Below are positions 25,290 through 33,184 of a DNA stretch of 64,000 bases, one piece after another (position 1 is the stretch's first letter; every line of letters begins with the position of its first letter). Below the pieces are notes generated by a model that was not told where the DNA came from, did no database searches, and saw nothing but the letters and a program-made list of their open reading frames with translations. This stretch comes from Chitinophagaceae bacterium UBA4411. Lineage in GTDB: Bacteria; Bacteroidota; Bacteroidia; Chitinophagales; Chitinophagaceae. The translations under genes and the position numbers were made by a program. Location of the stretch: assembly GCA_002400415.1 (NCBI GenBank), contig DGQP01000002.1, forward strand, positions 248,001 to 312,000, in the 5' to 3' direction.

Positions 25290-26263
25290 ACGATTCATTG
25301 CAATACAGGTTATACAATTACACGGAATCCCCTCCCGGATCTGCCTGGGATAAGATAGCCCTTGCGCTGGATGAATCACAACTTGCCGATAAGTTTACGG
25401 CTGCTTTAAAAAATGCTGCTGTAAATCCCCCGGCTTCAGTTTGGACTTCTGTTGCAGCCAGTCTTGAAGAACTGGAATTAAGTAACCAATACCCGGCTGT
25501 ATTAGCAGATATGGAAGTAACTCCTCCTGCAACAGCCTGGAACAAGATCAGGCAATCGCTTGATGTTGAAGAAGAAGCCCCTGTTAAAGAACAAAGAAAG
25601 TTATCACCCGTATTCAGGTATGCCGCTGCTGCCGTATTTGTTGGCTTTGTAGCGTTTGGCGCCGTGAAAATACTCAACAACAAAAAAGAAGCAAACGGTC
25701 TTGCCGGTGCAACAGAAATACCGGGAAAGCAAAATACAGAAGGCCCGCTGAGTAATGACCCGGCAAACACAACTGCCCGGGCGACAGAAGAAATTCTTCA
25801 GTCGCAGGATGCAATAGATGCGGCCGCATTGGAAGAAAGCAAGGGCACATTTGCCAGCCTTGATATATCTGACCGGCAAAAGATGAGAAAGATCAGCGAG
25901 GATCTTTTTCTGGAAGAAGTGTCTCCTGTAAATACAGATACGGAGCAGATACTGCCTGAAACTATTTTTCAGCAACTCAAGTGCACAGATGTATCCGTGC
26001 CCGCCTATGCTGCCACCAGTGCAGCAATTGATATGGCCAGCCGTTATTCCCTGCTGATGACTGCTGACGGGCATATTGTAAGGGTTTCCAAAAAACTAAG
26101 CGGCCTCATCTGTTGTGTTTCCGGTGAAGAGCAGGATGAGGATTGCAGGAGCCAGCTGAACCAATGGAAGAAAAAAATAGCTGATTCACCGGTTGCTCCT
26201 TCACCCGGCAATTTTATGGATATACTCGGTTTGCTGCAAACCCTGAAAGAGTCCAATCTCTGA
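25286..26263 (+). CDS. Probable membrane-anchored anti-sigma factor with three PPxxxW repeats
   Basis: The 325-residue protein has a cytoplasmic N-terminal part, one transmembrane helix (~111-130, YAAAAVFVGFVAFGAVKIL) and a large extracytoplasmic part. The N-terminus carries three evenly spaced motifs: PPGSAW (16-21), PPASVW (48-53) and PPATAW (80-85), 32 residues apart, each followed by an amphipathic helix. The motif resembles the one seen around single-pass regulators encoded next to sigma factors in Bacteroidota, though I do not see a classical zinc-binding anti-sigma domain. The start overlaps the sigma gene by 4 nt. The anti-sigma role rests on topology and position. Confidence 0.65.
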   Translation: MNDSLQYRLYNYTESPPGSAWDKIALALDESQLADKFTAALKNAAVNPPASVWTSVAASLEELELSNQYPAVLADMEVTPPATAWNKIRQSLDVEEEAPVKEQRKLSPVFRYAAAAVFVGFVAFGAVKILNNKKEANGLAGATEIPGKQNTEGPLSNDPANTTARATEEILQSQDAIDAAALEESKGTFASLDISDRQKMRKISEDLFLEEVSPVNTDTEQILPETIFQQLKCTDVSVPAYAATSAAIDMASRYSLLMTADGHIVRVSKKLSGLICCVSGEEQDEDCRSQLNQWKKKIADSPVAPSPGNFMDILGLLQTLKESNL

Positions 26264-26310
26264 TCTCCTTATTCAGCACGGTTTCCCTAATTTTAATTAA
26301 ACTACAATTC

Positions 26311-26742
26311 ATGGCCCGGATTAAGATTGACCTGCCTGCTGCTTTTAGTTTTTCAACGAGTATCCCTGTCCGCATTACGGACCTTAACTATGGTGGCCAT
26401 GTTGGTAATGACGCTGTCTTATCCATCATTCATGAAGCAAGAATGAAATTCCTAGCACATTATGGTTACTCAGAAATACAGTTTGCCGGCGTGGGCATGA
26501 TCATGAGTGATGTTGGGATCGAATTCAAAAGCGAATTATTCTATGGAGATACGGTAATTGCTTCCGTAACTGCTGCGGCGTTTTCCAAAGTGAGTTTTGA
26601 ATTATACTATTTGCTGGAAAAAGAATCGTCTGGTAAAAAAATAGCTGTGGCATTTGCTAAAACAGGAATGATCTGCTATGATTATGAGAAAAAGAAAATT
26701 GCAGCATTGCCGGAAGAAGCAAGGGAAAAGTTAAGCGGTTAA
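26311..26742 (+). CDS. Acyl-CoA thioesterase, 4HBT (hotdog) family
   Basis: The 143-residue protein has the hotdog-fold start VRITDLNYGGHVGNDAVLSI with the Asp and Gly-His typical of 4-hydroxybenzoyl-CoA thioesterase relatives, followed by HEARMKFLAHYGYSE and VGIEFKSELFYGDTVIASV. It probably hydrolyses an acyl-CoA thioester; the substrate is unknown. It converges with aroE, whose stop lies 2 nt away. Confidence 0.85.
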   Translation: MARIKIDLPAAFSFSTSIPVRITDLNYGGHVGNDAVLSIIHEARMKFLAHYGYSEIQFAGVGMIMSDVGIEFKSELFYGDTVIASVTAAAFSKVSFELYYLLEKESSGKKIAVAFAKTGMICYDYEKKKIAALPEEAREKLSG

Positions 26743-26743
26743 T

Positions 26744-27481
26744 TCAGCTGTTCCATATCCGCCAGTTCTCTTCTGCCTGCAACACCAGCATATCAGCGCC
26801 ATTCTTTATAGTGGCACCCCTCTCTTCTCCTTTTTGAAGAAACAATGTTTTTTCCGGGTTATACAGCATATCGTATAATAAGTGCCGGCTTGTGACGAAC
26901 TCATAAGGTATGCCCGGGCAGCTATTAAAATCAGGAAACATACCCAGAGGAGTTGTATTGATAATAACAGTATTTTCCTCCATTATTTTCTTATCAATAT
27001 CACTGTATATAAGCGTTGAATGATCATGTATTTCCCGGCTCACAATATCGTATCCTATATTCAGTTTTTTCAACACGTAGATTACCGCTGCTGTAGCTCC
27101 GCCATTTCCAAGTACCAAAGCTCTTGTATGATGCGGCCGCAGGAAGGGTGCAAAACTTTTTTCAAAGCCGATATAATCCGTATTGTACCCGTGTAATTTT
27201 CCTTCAACAATCTTAATGCAGTTACAGGCATTCAGCCCATCCGGGATATTCGCCGTGGAATGAAGAAATGGCAGCACCTGTTGTTTATAGGGTATTGTAA
27301 CAGCCAGCCCGCAAAGATCGGGATATGCCGTCAGCACTTCCGGCAATAATTCATCAATTGAGCTGATGGGAAAATTATCAAAGCAGCAACCGGTCAGCCC
27401 TTCTTTTTCAAACTTCCCGTCAAAATATTTTTTAGAGAAAGATTGAGCCAAAGGATAACCGATCAGTCCATAGCGCCGCAT
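26744..27481 (-). CDS. aroE: Shikimate dehydrogenase
   Basis: Reduces 3-dehydroshikimate with NADPH in aromatic amino acid synthesis. The 245-residue protein, a little shorter than the usual ~270, has GYPLAQSFSKKYF, the catalytic lysine in AVTIPYKQQVLPF, the aspartate in GYNTDYIGFE, a Rossmann GNGGATAAV, and NTTPLGMFPD. Its ATG overlaps the stop of comA by 1 nt (TGATG), so the two are translationally coupled. Confidence 0.92.
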   Translation of the reverse strand: MRRYGLIGYPLAQSFSKKYFDGKFEKEGLTGCCFDNFPISSIDELLPEVLTAYPDLCGLAVTIPYKQQVLPFLHSTANIPDGLNACNCIKIVEGKLHGYNTDYIGFEKSFAPFLRPHHTRALVLGNGGATAAVIYVLKKLNIGYDIVSREIHDHSTLIYSDIDKKIMEENTVIINTTPLGMFPDFNSCPGIPYEFVTSRHLLYDMLYNPEKTLFLQKGEERGATIKNGADMLVLQAEENWRIWNS

Positions 27482-28254
27482 CAGGCATTTTCTTTTTTGT
27501 CAAGGTATAAGCTGAAGGTATCACCCCGTAAACCGATACGCATGGCTTCCAGCGGAATCACTTCGGTGGGGGCAATATTACCGAGGTTGGCATTACAGCC
27601 CAACAATTCAATAAAATATAACTGCTGTGCTTTTTGCGGTGCTTCCCAGATAATCCTGTCGCCGGGTATTTGTGTCAGTATTTCCTGCACAAGTCCCTCT
27701 CTTACCTCACCGCTTCCGCGGTAAATACCTACATTACCTGCTTCCCTTGCTTCTGCAATCACATAAGAAGAGCCGGCTTCCAGTTCAGCCCGCATCAGTT
27801 CAATCCATTTGTAGGGAGGAATAATATGTGCGGCGTCTTTACTGCCCACTTCGCTGAGTACAGTGCCATGTTTTGTCAATTTCTCAATATAGCCGCACTT
27901 CTCTGCATGTGGGATCGTGATGGAGCCATCACTTACTTCCATATAACTGATTCCATACTCTTTACACACCGACACATAATCGTCAAACTGGTTGCGGATC
28001 AAAAAGGCTTCAAAAAGTGTTCCCCCGAAATAGATCGGTACATTATAAGAACGGTATACTTCAAGTTTCTCTGTCAGGTTTGGAGTCACAAAAGAAGTTC
28101 CGAATCCAAGCTTTACTATATCCACATGCGGGTGTGACACACTCATAAAATTCTTCGCTTCGTTCACACTCAGTCCTTTGTCCATAACCATGGTCAATCC
28201 TGATAAACGGGGCTTTACAATACGATCAGGAATCTGCGACAGATTAAAATTCAT
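27481..28254 (-). CDS. comA: Phosphosulfolactate synthase (ComA family)
   Basis: ComA adds sulfite to phosphoenolpyruvate to give (2R)-phosphosulfolactate. The 257-residue product has the family's conserved pattern: KPRLSGLTMVMDKGLSVNEA, VDIVKLGFGTSFV, PIYFGGTLFEAF, YMEVSDGSITIP, LSEVGSKDAAHIIPP, VIAEAREAGNVGIYRG and IIWEAPQKAQQLYFI. Start 28254 is chosen; the upstream 32 in-frame residues are not family-like. In Bacteroidota this activity may feed sulfonate compounds such as sulfonolipids (inference). It is coupled to aroE, which uses the same PEP pool indirectly. Confidence 0.85.
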   Translation of the reverse strand: MNFNLSQIPDRIVKPRLSGLTMVMDKGLSVNEAKNFMSVSHPHVDIVKLGFGTSFVTPNLTEKLEVYRSYNVPIYFGGTLFEAFLIRNQFDDYVSVCKEYGISYMEVSDGSITIPHAEKCGYIEKLTKHGTVLSEVGSKDAAHIIPPYKWIELMRAELEAGSSYVIAEAREAGNVGIYRGSGEVREGLVQEILTQIPGDRIIWEAPQKAQQLYFIELLGCNANLGNIAPTEVIPLEAMRIGLRGDTFSLYLDKKENA

Positions 28255-28371
28255 ACGTGTACATATTTGATTTTCAAAATGGAGAACCGGTTTATCAACC
28301 GGCGGACAAAAATAGGGAAGATTCAGCAGAGTACTGCTGACTGTAAACACCCCCGCACAATCAGTATCTCT

Positions 28372-29793
28372 TCAGATCGATCTTTTTCTTTTAAATCGTG
28401 CCAGGATATCCACTACTGACTGGTTCTGTAAAACAGCAGGATTCAGTTCGATAAATTTCTTCAGGAGTTTTGGAGACCGTTCCATCCCTTTTTCCAATTG
28501 CAATAAAGCCTCTTTTGTTTTTCCCAAGGCCATCAGCATTGCAGATTTATAGAAAATAAAAATGGGTTTGTTCCCGGTAACTTCGGCAGCCACCTGCACC
28601 TGTTCAAGACCTTCTTCAAAATAACCGGCTGCATGCAGGCAGCGGATCAATGCTTCCCAGCCGGCAGCATTTTTGGGTTTCACCCTGACCACATTTGAGA
28701 AATACTGAACAGCATCTTTATACTGCTCAAGTTTCAGTTTACATTCACCCATCAACAGATTATACTCCGATTGCAGGCGGTGTATTTTCATGGCCTGGTC
28801 TAATTGTTTGCAACAGCTCTCCCATTGCCCTTCGTTAAAATAAGTGCAGGCTATCTTGTAAAAAAGCTTGCTGTCATCCTGCCGCATATGCGAGGCCTTA
28901 CGGTAATAGAACCTGGCCTGGGCAAAATTCTTCAGTTTGTCATAACAATGCCCGATGGCCTCAAAAATCACATCTTCGGGCTTCGCCAGTTCATTTACTT
29001 TTTCCAATGCCTCGATAGCTTCCTTGTATTTCCTGAGCCGGATATAGGCATCGCCCATATTCCGGTAAGCATAATCAAATTTTTCATCAATGGTGATGGC
29101 GTACTGATATGCATCAATAGCTTTCTCATAGAGTTTTAATCCCTGGTAAGAGGCTGCCAGATTGAACCAGGCCAGTTCGCTGTAGGGATATTCATCAATG
29201 ATCTGCTGGTGCAGGCGTATGCTTTCTTCGTTCCGGCCTGTAAAATCTGTCCAGAAACATATCTTATAAAGAGCTTCTTCATTGGTGGGGTCATCCTCCA
29301 GGATGAGTTTCAGGCAATCAAATACTTTGTCGAATTCTTCATAATCATCATATACATCAGCCAGCTCAAATAACAGCTCCAGCCTCTCCTCTCCTTCAAA
29401 AAGTGCCAACGCCTCCTGTAGTAAAACAACGGCTTTCTCCTGCTGGTCAAGGGCCAGGAAAATATCGGTTTTCAGTATATACAGGTTGATGTCGCCGCTA
29501 TCCAGCAGTTCGGCCTGCTCCAGTATCAGCAGGGCTTTTTTATAATTCCGGGAAGCAACAAGGATATCAGCTTTTTTGATCAGCAGGATAGCAGAGTAGG
29601 GATACTGCTCCATCGCAAAATCTGCTGCTTCAGAAGCCCGGGTCAGGTCTTCGTTTTCCTGGAAATAGTCAATTATTTTTTCAAATGCATCTTCTTCAAT
29701 AAATGAGTGCTGGCGGCCATTTTTAAGATTTTCGTATCGTTTAAGCAGTTCTCGGATCTCCTCCCGGTTTTCCCGGTGTTGATTTTCTTTCAT
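28372..29793 (-). CDS. Tetratricopeptide-repeat protein
   Basis: The 473-residue soluble protein is made almost entirely of ~34-residue TPR units, for example LAWFNLAASYQGLKLYEKAI, DYAYRNMGDAYIRLRKYKEA and IEALEKVNELAKPEDVIFEA. It has no signal peptide or enzyme domain and ends in a basic FKRKRSI. TPR arrays bind partner proteins; the partner is unknown. Stands alone on the minus strand. Confidence 0.88.
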   Translation of the reverse strand: MKENQHRENREEIRELLKRYENLKNGRQHSFIEEDAFEKIIDYFQENEDLTRASEAADFAMEQYPYSAILLIKKADILVASRNYKKALLILEQAELLDSGDINLYILKTDIFLALDQQEKAVVLLQEALALFEGEERLELLFELADVYDDYEEFDKVFDCLKLILEDDPTNEEALYKICFWTDFTGRNEESIRLHQQIIDEYPYSELAWFNLAASYQGLKLYEKAIDAYQYAITIDEKFDYAYRNMGDAYIRLRKYKEAIEALEKVNELAKPEDVIFEAIGHCYDKLKNFAQARFYYRKASHMRQDDSKLFYKIACTYFNEGQWESCCKQLDQAMKIHRLQSEYNLLMGECKLKLEQYKDAVQYFSNVVRVKPKNAAGWEALIRCLHAAGYFEEGLEQVQVAAEVTGNKPIFIFYKSAMLMALGKTKEALLQLEKGMERSPKLLKKFIELNPAVLQNQSVVDILARFKRKRSI

Positions 29794-30017
29794 GAATCCC
29801 GGACGTTTAATGAGCTAAAACTTTTAAAGAGCCAGTCAGGCGGCAAAATCCCTTTACCCCCTGAAATATTTATTTACAACAAGTTAATTCAAAATTGCTG
29901 AAAATAAGGCCGGGTAGTTTTCCCCAACTGTGTACAATCGGGCAAAAATAGTTCAGCCCCGGCGTAACAAATCAGCATTTGCAGCGTTAAACATCTATTA
30001 AAGTTCTGGATAAACGG

Positions 30018-30050
30018 TTTGTTAAATTCCCTTTTTTGGGCCTATCTTTG
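30018..30050 (+). promoter_or_regulatory. Promoter of the 30058 gene
   Basis: TTTG (30018-30021), 21 nt, then TATCTTTG (30043-30050). The predicted transcription start lies within a few bases of the TTG at 30058. Confidence 0.6.
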
Positions 30051-30057
30051 TCGCACA

Positions 30058-30417
30058 TTGAAAAACAGGAAGTACATATCATTTAAAGTTCCCGCCAGGA
30101 TGCTGGCTGTTATTGCTGTTATCAGCCTGACAGCTATTGCTGCCTTTGCGACACTGGGAGATGGCAGGGTTAAAAAGAACAAACCCGGTCAATCCCTGCT
30201 GACCAATAAGACAAAAACTACTTCTTTCTCACTCCGTTCAGGATACAGTTTCCGGGGCAGCCAGGTAATCAATACCCAGGCCCAAAATTTTGTAAGCCTG
30301 AATACAGTGCTTACTTACCAAAAAGGAAATACTACTTATATCGTTCCGCTGAAGAAGAAAGTGTTACTTCCCAACGTTAAGATCGACATCAGCAACAGGC
30401 AATTACGCCATAATTAA
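30058..30417 (+). CDS. Small exported hypothetical protein, possibly leaderless
   Basis: Read from a TTG at 30058 the product has 119 residues: a basic start (KNRKYISFKVPARM), one hydrophobic helix (LAVIAVISLTAIAAFATLG), then a basic, Ser/Thr/Asn-rich mature part. The promoter box ends 7 nt before this codon, so a longer upstream frame would be untranscribed and the mRNA would be leaderless. ATG 30100 is the alternative start. The last codons overlap the convergent GLPGLI gene by 4 nt. No known family recognised. Confidence 0.55.
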   Translation: MKNRKYISFKVPARMLAVIAVISLTAIAAFATLGDGRVKKNKPGQSLLTNKTKTTSFSLRSGYSFRGSQVINTQAQNFVSLNTVLTYQKGNTTYIVPLKKKVLLPNVKIDISNRQLRHN

Positions 30418-31073
30418 TTCACTCCCCTGCTTTCCGCATAGGTCATCACCCTGTAACCTGATTTAGGCAGATCAAACTTTATTTGTGCCACCGGGTTAAA
30501 GCTGATATTAGAAACGGTATATGTAACCATCAATTTGCCCATCGCCGCTTCATATTGCATAGCCAGCCCGGGCAGGTTCTTATTCAGGTATTGAAAATCC
30601 TTGTTCACCGGAACAAGATCCCGGGTGAAATAAACCGTAAAGCTGGTGCTGTCGGCCAGTTTACCAATCGCCTTCTGGCAATTATAACCTGCTATTGTTT
30701 TATATTCCTCCACGTAGGTAAACACAATACCTTCATATTTTTTATTTGACTCTTTCCAGTTGGCAGCCGTCATATTGATCATGTATTTCTGTTCGCCATA
30801 ATCTTTCAGCACTGTCACGTTTCCGGTTTTCCCGTCGATGATTGTAGACTGCGTGCCCAGGGAACTGATCATTTCTGACCGGCTTGAATTTCCTTTCAGG
30901 TAAATCACACTCGTGGCTCCATCCAGCAAATCAGCAGCCTGCGGTTGTGCATTATTGGTGTTAATAACGATATCATAAGAAATAGTCGCCTCCGTCAGCC
31001 GCTTTTGTGCATGCAGCACTGAAGAAAACATTACTGCAGCCATCATTAAGGATATAACCGTTGTTTTTTTCAT
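30414..31073 (-). CDS. GLPGLI-family exported protein
   Basis: The 219-residue protein has a signal peptide (VISLMMAAVMFSSVLHA), a YDIV start of the mature chain, YKTIAGYNCQKAIGKL, and NKNLPGLAMQYEAAMGKL, which contains the LPGL core after which this Bacteroidota family is named. Function is unknown; members are secreted or periplasmic. It follows the yidC terminator, so it probably has its own promoter. Confidence 0.85.
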   Translation of the reverse strand: MKKTTVISLMMAAVMFSSVLHAQKRLTEATISYDIVINTNNAQPQAADLLDGATSVIYLKGNSSRSEMISSLGTQSTIIDGKTGNVTVLKDYGEQKYMINMTAANWKESNKKYEGIVFTYVEEYKTIAGYNCQKAIGKLADSTSFTVYFTRDLVPVNKDFQYLNKNLPGLAMQYEAAMGKLMVTYTVSNISFNPVAQIKFDLPKSGYRVMTYAESRGVN

Positions 31074-31139
31074 CGCAAATTGTATCTGGTTAATATAACG
31101 AAAAGACGTGCCAAATTAGACAATAAGTTGCGTAACGAA

Positions 31140-31174
31140 AAAATCCGGGTGGCGGCTGGCCCTACCCGGATTTT
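31140..31174 (-). terminator. Intrinsic terminator of yidC
   Basis: AAAATCCGGGT and ACCCGGATTTT (11-bp perfect arms) around a 13-nt loop, flanked by A and T runs, 22 nt after the yidC stop. Confidence 0.8.
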
Positions 31175-31196
31175 CTTATGAGTACTTTAACTAAGT

Positions 31197-33065
31197 TTAT
31201 CTTTTATTCTTTTTCTGCATCTCTTTCATCTGCCGCTGCTGCTCCTGCATCTGTTCCATCCGTTCCTGCCACTTGGATTTTGTTTTCGGTTTTTTCCGGT
31301 TCGCTTCTATCCTGGCCAGGATCTTATCGTGGTCAATAATGTAATTCTGGATCACGAACTGGAGCAAGAGGGTGATCAGGTTTGACACTGTATAATACCA
31401 GGTAAGGCCTGATGGCAGCCTGTTGAAGAAGAATAAGAGAAATACCGGGAAGATATAAGGCAGATACTTCATCATCGGGTTGCTCTGGTCCGGGGTCATG
31501 CTCATACTGTAAACCGAAATGAGGAAGCTCGTCAATACTGCCGTGATATTGAAAATACTGATATGATCTCCAAATAAGAAACTGACAACAGGTATGTAGC
31601 CAAACTGAATCACTTTATCAGGTGCAGACAAGTCGCTGGACCATAAGAATTCAGCCCCGCGAAGTCCCACTTCCGAGTTAAAGAAACTGAATAAGGCAAA
31701 GAAAATCGGGATCTGCAATAAAGCAGGTATACAACCGCCCAACGGGTTTACCCCGGCTTCCCGGAACAGTTTCATTTGCTCAACACTGATCTGCTGCTGA
31801 TCATCGCCAAATTTCTCTTTAAGCTTGGCAATCTCCGGACGTAATGCTTTCATCTTGGCACCGCTGAGGTAACTTGAATAGGTCAACGGAGAAATCAGTA
31901 ACCTGATCAATAAGGTAAGCAGTGCGATAACAATACCATAATTACTGATAAAGCCCCGGATAAAATCAAAAATCGGGAGCATGAAATACTTATTCAGCGG
32001 ACGTACAAACGCATACATGCCCTGGCCAAGGTTCACCAGTTTTTCAAACCGCATATCATACTTCTTAAGCTTATGGTAGTCCGAAGGGCCATAATAAATA
32101 CTGAAATCAGCGCCTGCTTCGCTTTGTACCGCTACCGGTACTTTCAACGAGCTGACTGATTGAACAATGATATTCGTATCCGTTGAAGAAGGAATGGTCC
32201 ATTCAATTTTGCCGGATGAAAAATCATTCTTCGCCACCAGGATGGTAAAGAAGAAACGCTGCCGCACTCCCACCCATTTTACCTTATTATCAAATACCTT
32301 ATCATTTGTTTTAGCGATGGTATGATAATCAAATTCATCATCAAGCACATAGCCTACCTGTGTATTCTCTCTTTCATAAGAAACTGATGATTCCTGCTGT
32401 GCAGCTGTGTATTGCCAGGAAAGATTCATGGTGCCACCGGTCAGCAATTTATCGGCGCCTTTCATCTTCACGGAAAAATCGATCATGTAATCGTTCTTCT
32501 TCACCGTAAACTGGTGGGTGATGGAAGCTGCGGAGGCGCTGTCGTCAGATTGTGTACTTAAAGAATAAGTGGTACTGCCATCCGCGTTTTTAACCGAGTC
32601 GATCTTATTAAATAAAAGATTCGCTGTTTCATCCGTGGTCTTATCACCTGTATTAACAGTATAACTGATCTTATCAAAATCAGTTCCGGCCAGTTTTACC
32701 AGGCCGCTGTCCTGGTTTTTATATTTCTTCAGCTCCACCCATTTGGGCTGACCTCCATGCGTGGTAAACGCCACTTTGAAAACTTCGTTCTCCGCATAGA
32801 CTAATTGCTCAGCAGCCGATTTAGCAGCCGGGAATCCTCCTGCTTTGATCTGCCTGTTGATTGAATCATTCCGTAAAGAATCGGCTTGTTTGGCGATAGG
32901 ATCAATTTTGGGTGCTTTCGCCGCATCTATCGAATCCCTGATACGCTGTTCCTCGGCTTTCTGCTTCTGGTAAGCTGCCTGCTCCTGGTTATTGTAATAA
33001 AAATAGCCAAAGAAAAGAGCCGCCAACACGACAAAACCAATGACGGTATTACGATCAAACTTCAT
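31197..33065 (-). CDS. yidC: Membrane protein insertase YidC
   Basis: YidC inserts and folds inner-membrane proteins, alone or with SecYEG. The 622-residue product has an N-terminal membrane anchor (VIGFVVLAALFFGYFYY), a large periplasmic domain (~70-360) and the five-helix insertase core: YGIVIALLTLLIRLLISPLT, MKALRPEIAKLKEKFGDDQQ, GVNPLGGCIPALLQIPIFFA. It ends in a Lys/Gln/Met-rich tail (QKKNKR). The core arginine in TLLIRLLISPL matches the hydrophilic-groove residue of the family. Downstream of pyrG. Confidence 0.96.
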   Translation of the reverse strand: MKFDRNTVIGFVVLAALFFGYFYYNNQEQAAYQKQKAEEQRIRDSIDAAKAPKIDPIAKQADSLRNDSINRQIKAGGFPAAKSAAEQLVYAENEVFKVAFTTHGGQPKWVELKKYKNQDSGLVKLAGTDFDKISYTVNTGDKTTDETANLLFNKIDSVKNADGSTTYSLSTQSDDSASAASITHQFTVKKNDYMIDFSVKMKGADKLLTGGTMNLSWQYTAAQQESSVSYERENTQVGYVLDDEFDYHTIAKTNDKVFDNKVKWVGVRQRFFFTILVAKNDFSSGKIEWTIPSSTDTNIIVQSVSSLKVPVAVQSEAGADFSIYYGPSDYHKLKKYDMRFEKLVNLGQGMYAFVRPLNKYFMLPIFDFIRGFISNYGIVIALLTLLIRLLISPLTYSSYLSGAKMKALRPEIAKLKEKFGDDQQQISVEQMKLFREAGVNPLGGCIPALLQIPIFFALFSFFNSEVGLRGAEFLWSSDLSAPDKVIQFGYIPVVSFLFGDHISIFNITAVLTSFLISVYSMSMTPDQSNPMMKYLPYIFPVFLLFFFNRLPSGLTWYYTVSNLITLLLQFVIQNYIIDHDKILARIEANRKKPKTKSKWQERMEQMQEQQRQMKEMQKKNKR

Positions 33066-33088
33066 GCTGAGTAAAAATTTAAAGACGG

Positions 33089-33096
33089 CAAAGATA
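33089..33096 (-). promoter_or_regulatory. Possible promoter -7 element of yidC
   Basis: TATCTTTG on the minus strand, 24 nt before the yidC ATG; no clear -33 TTTG at the right distance. Confidence 0.4.
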
Positions 33097-33184
33097 GGGT
33101 AATCAGCCGGGAGTCGCCAGCCGGGAATCCGGAGCCTTTACATTCATTTTACTCCCGACTCAAGACTAATTCACTCCTGGCTCT

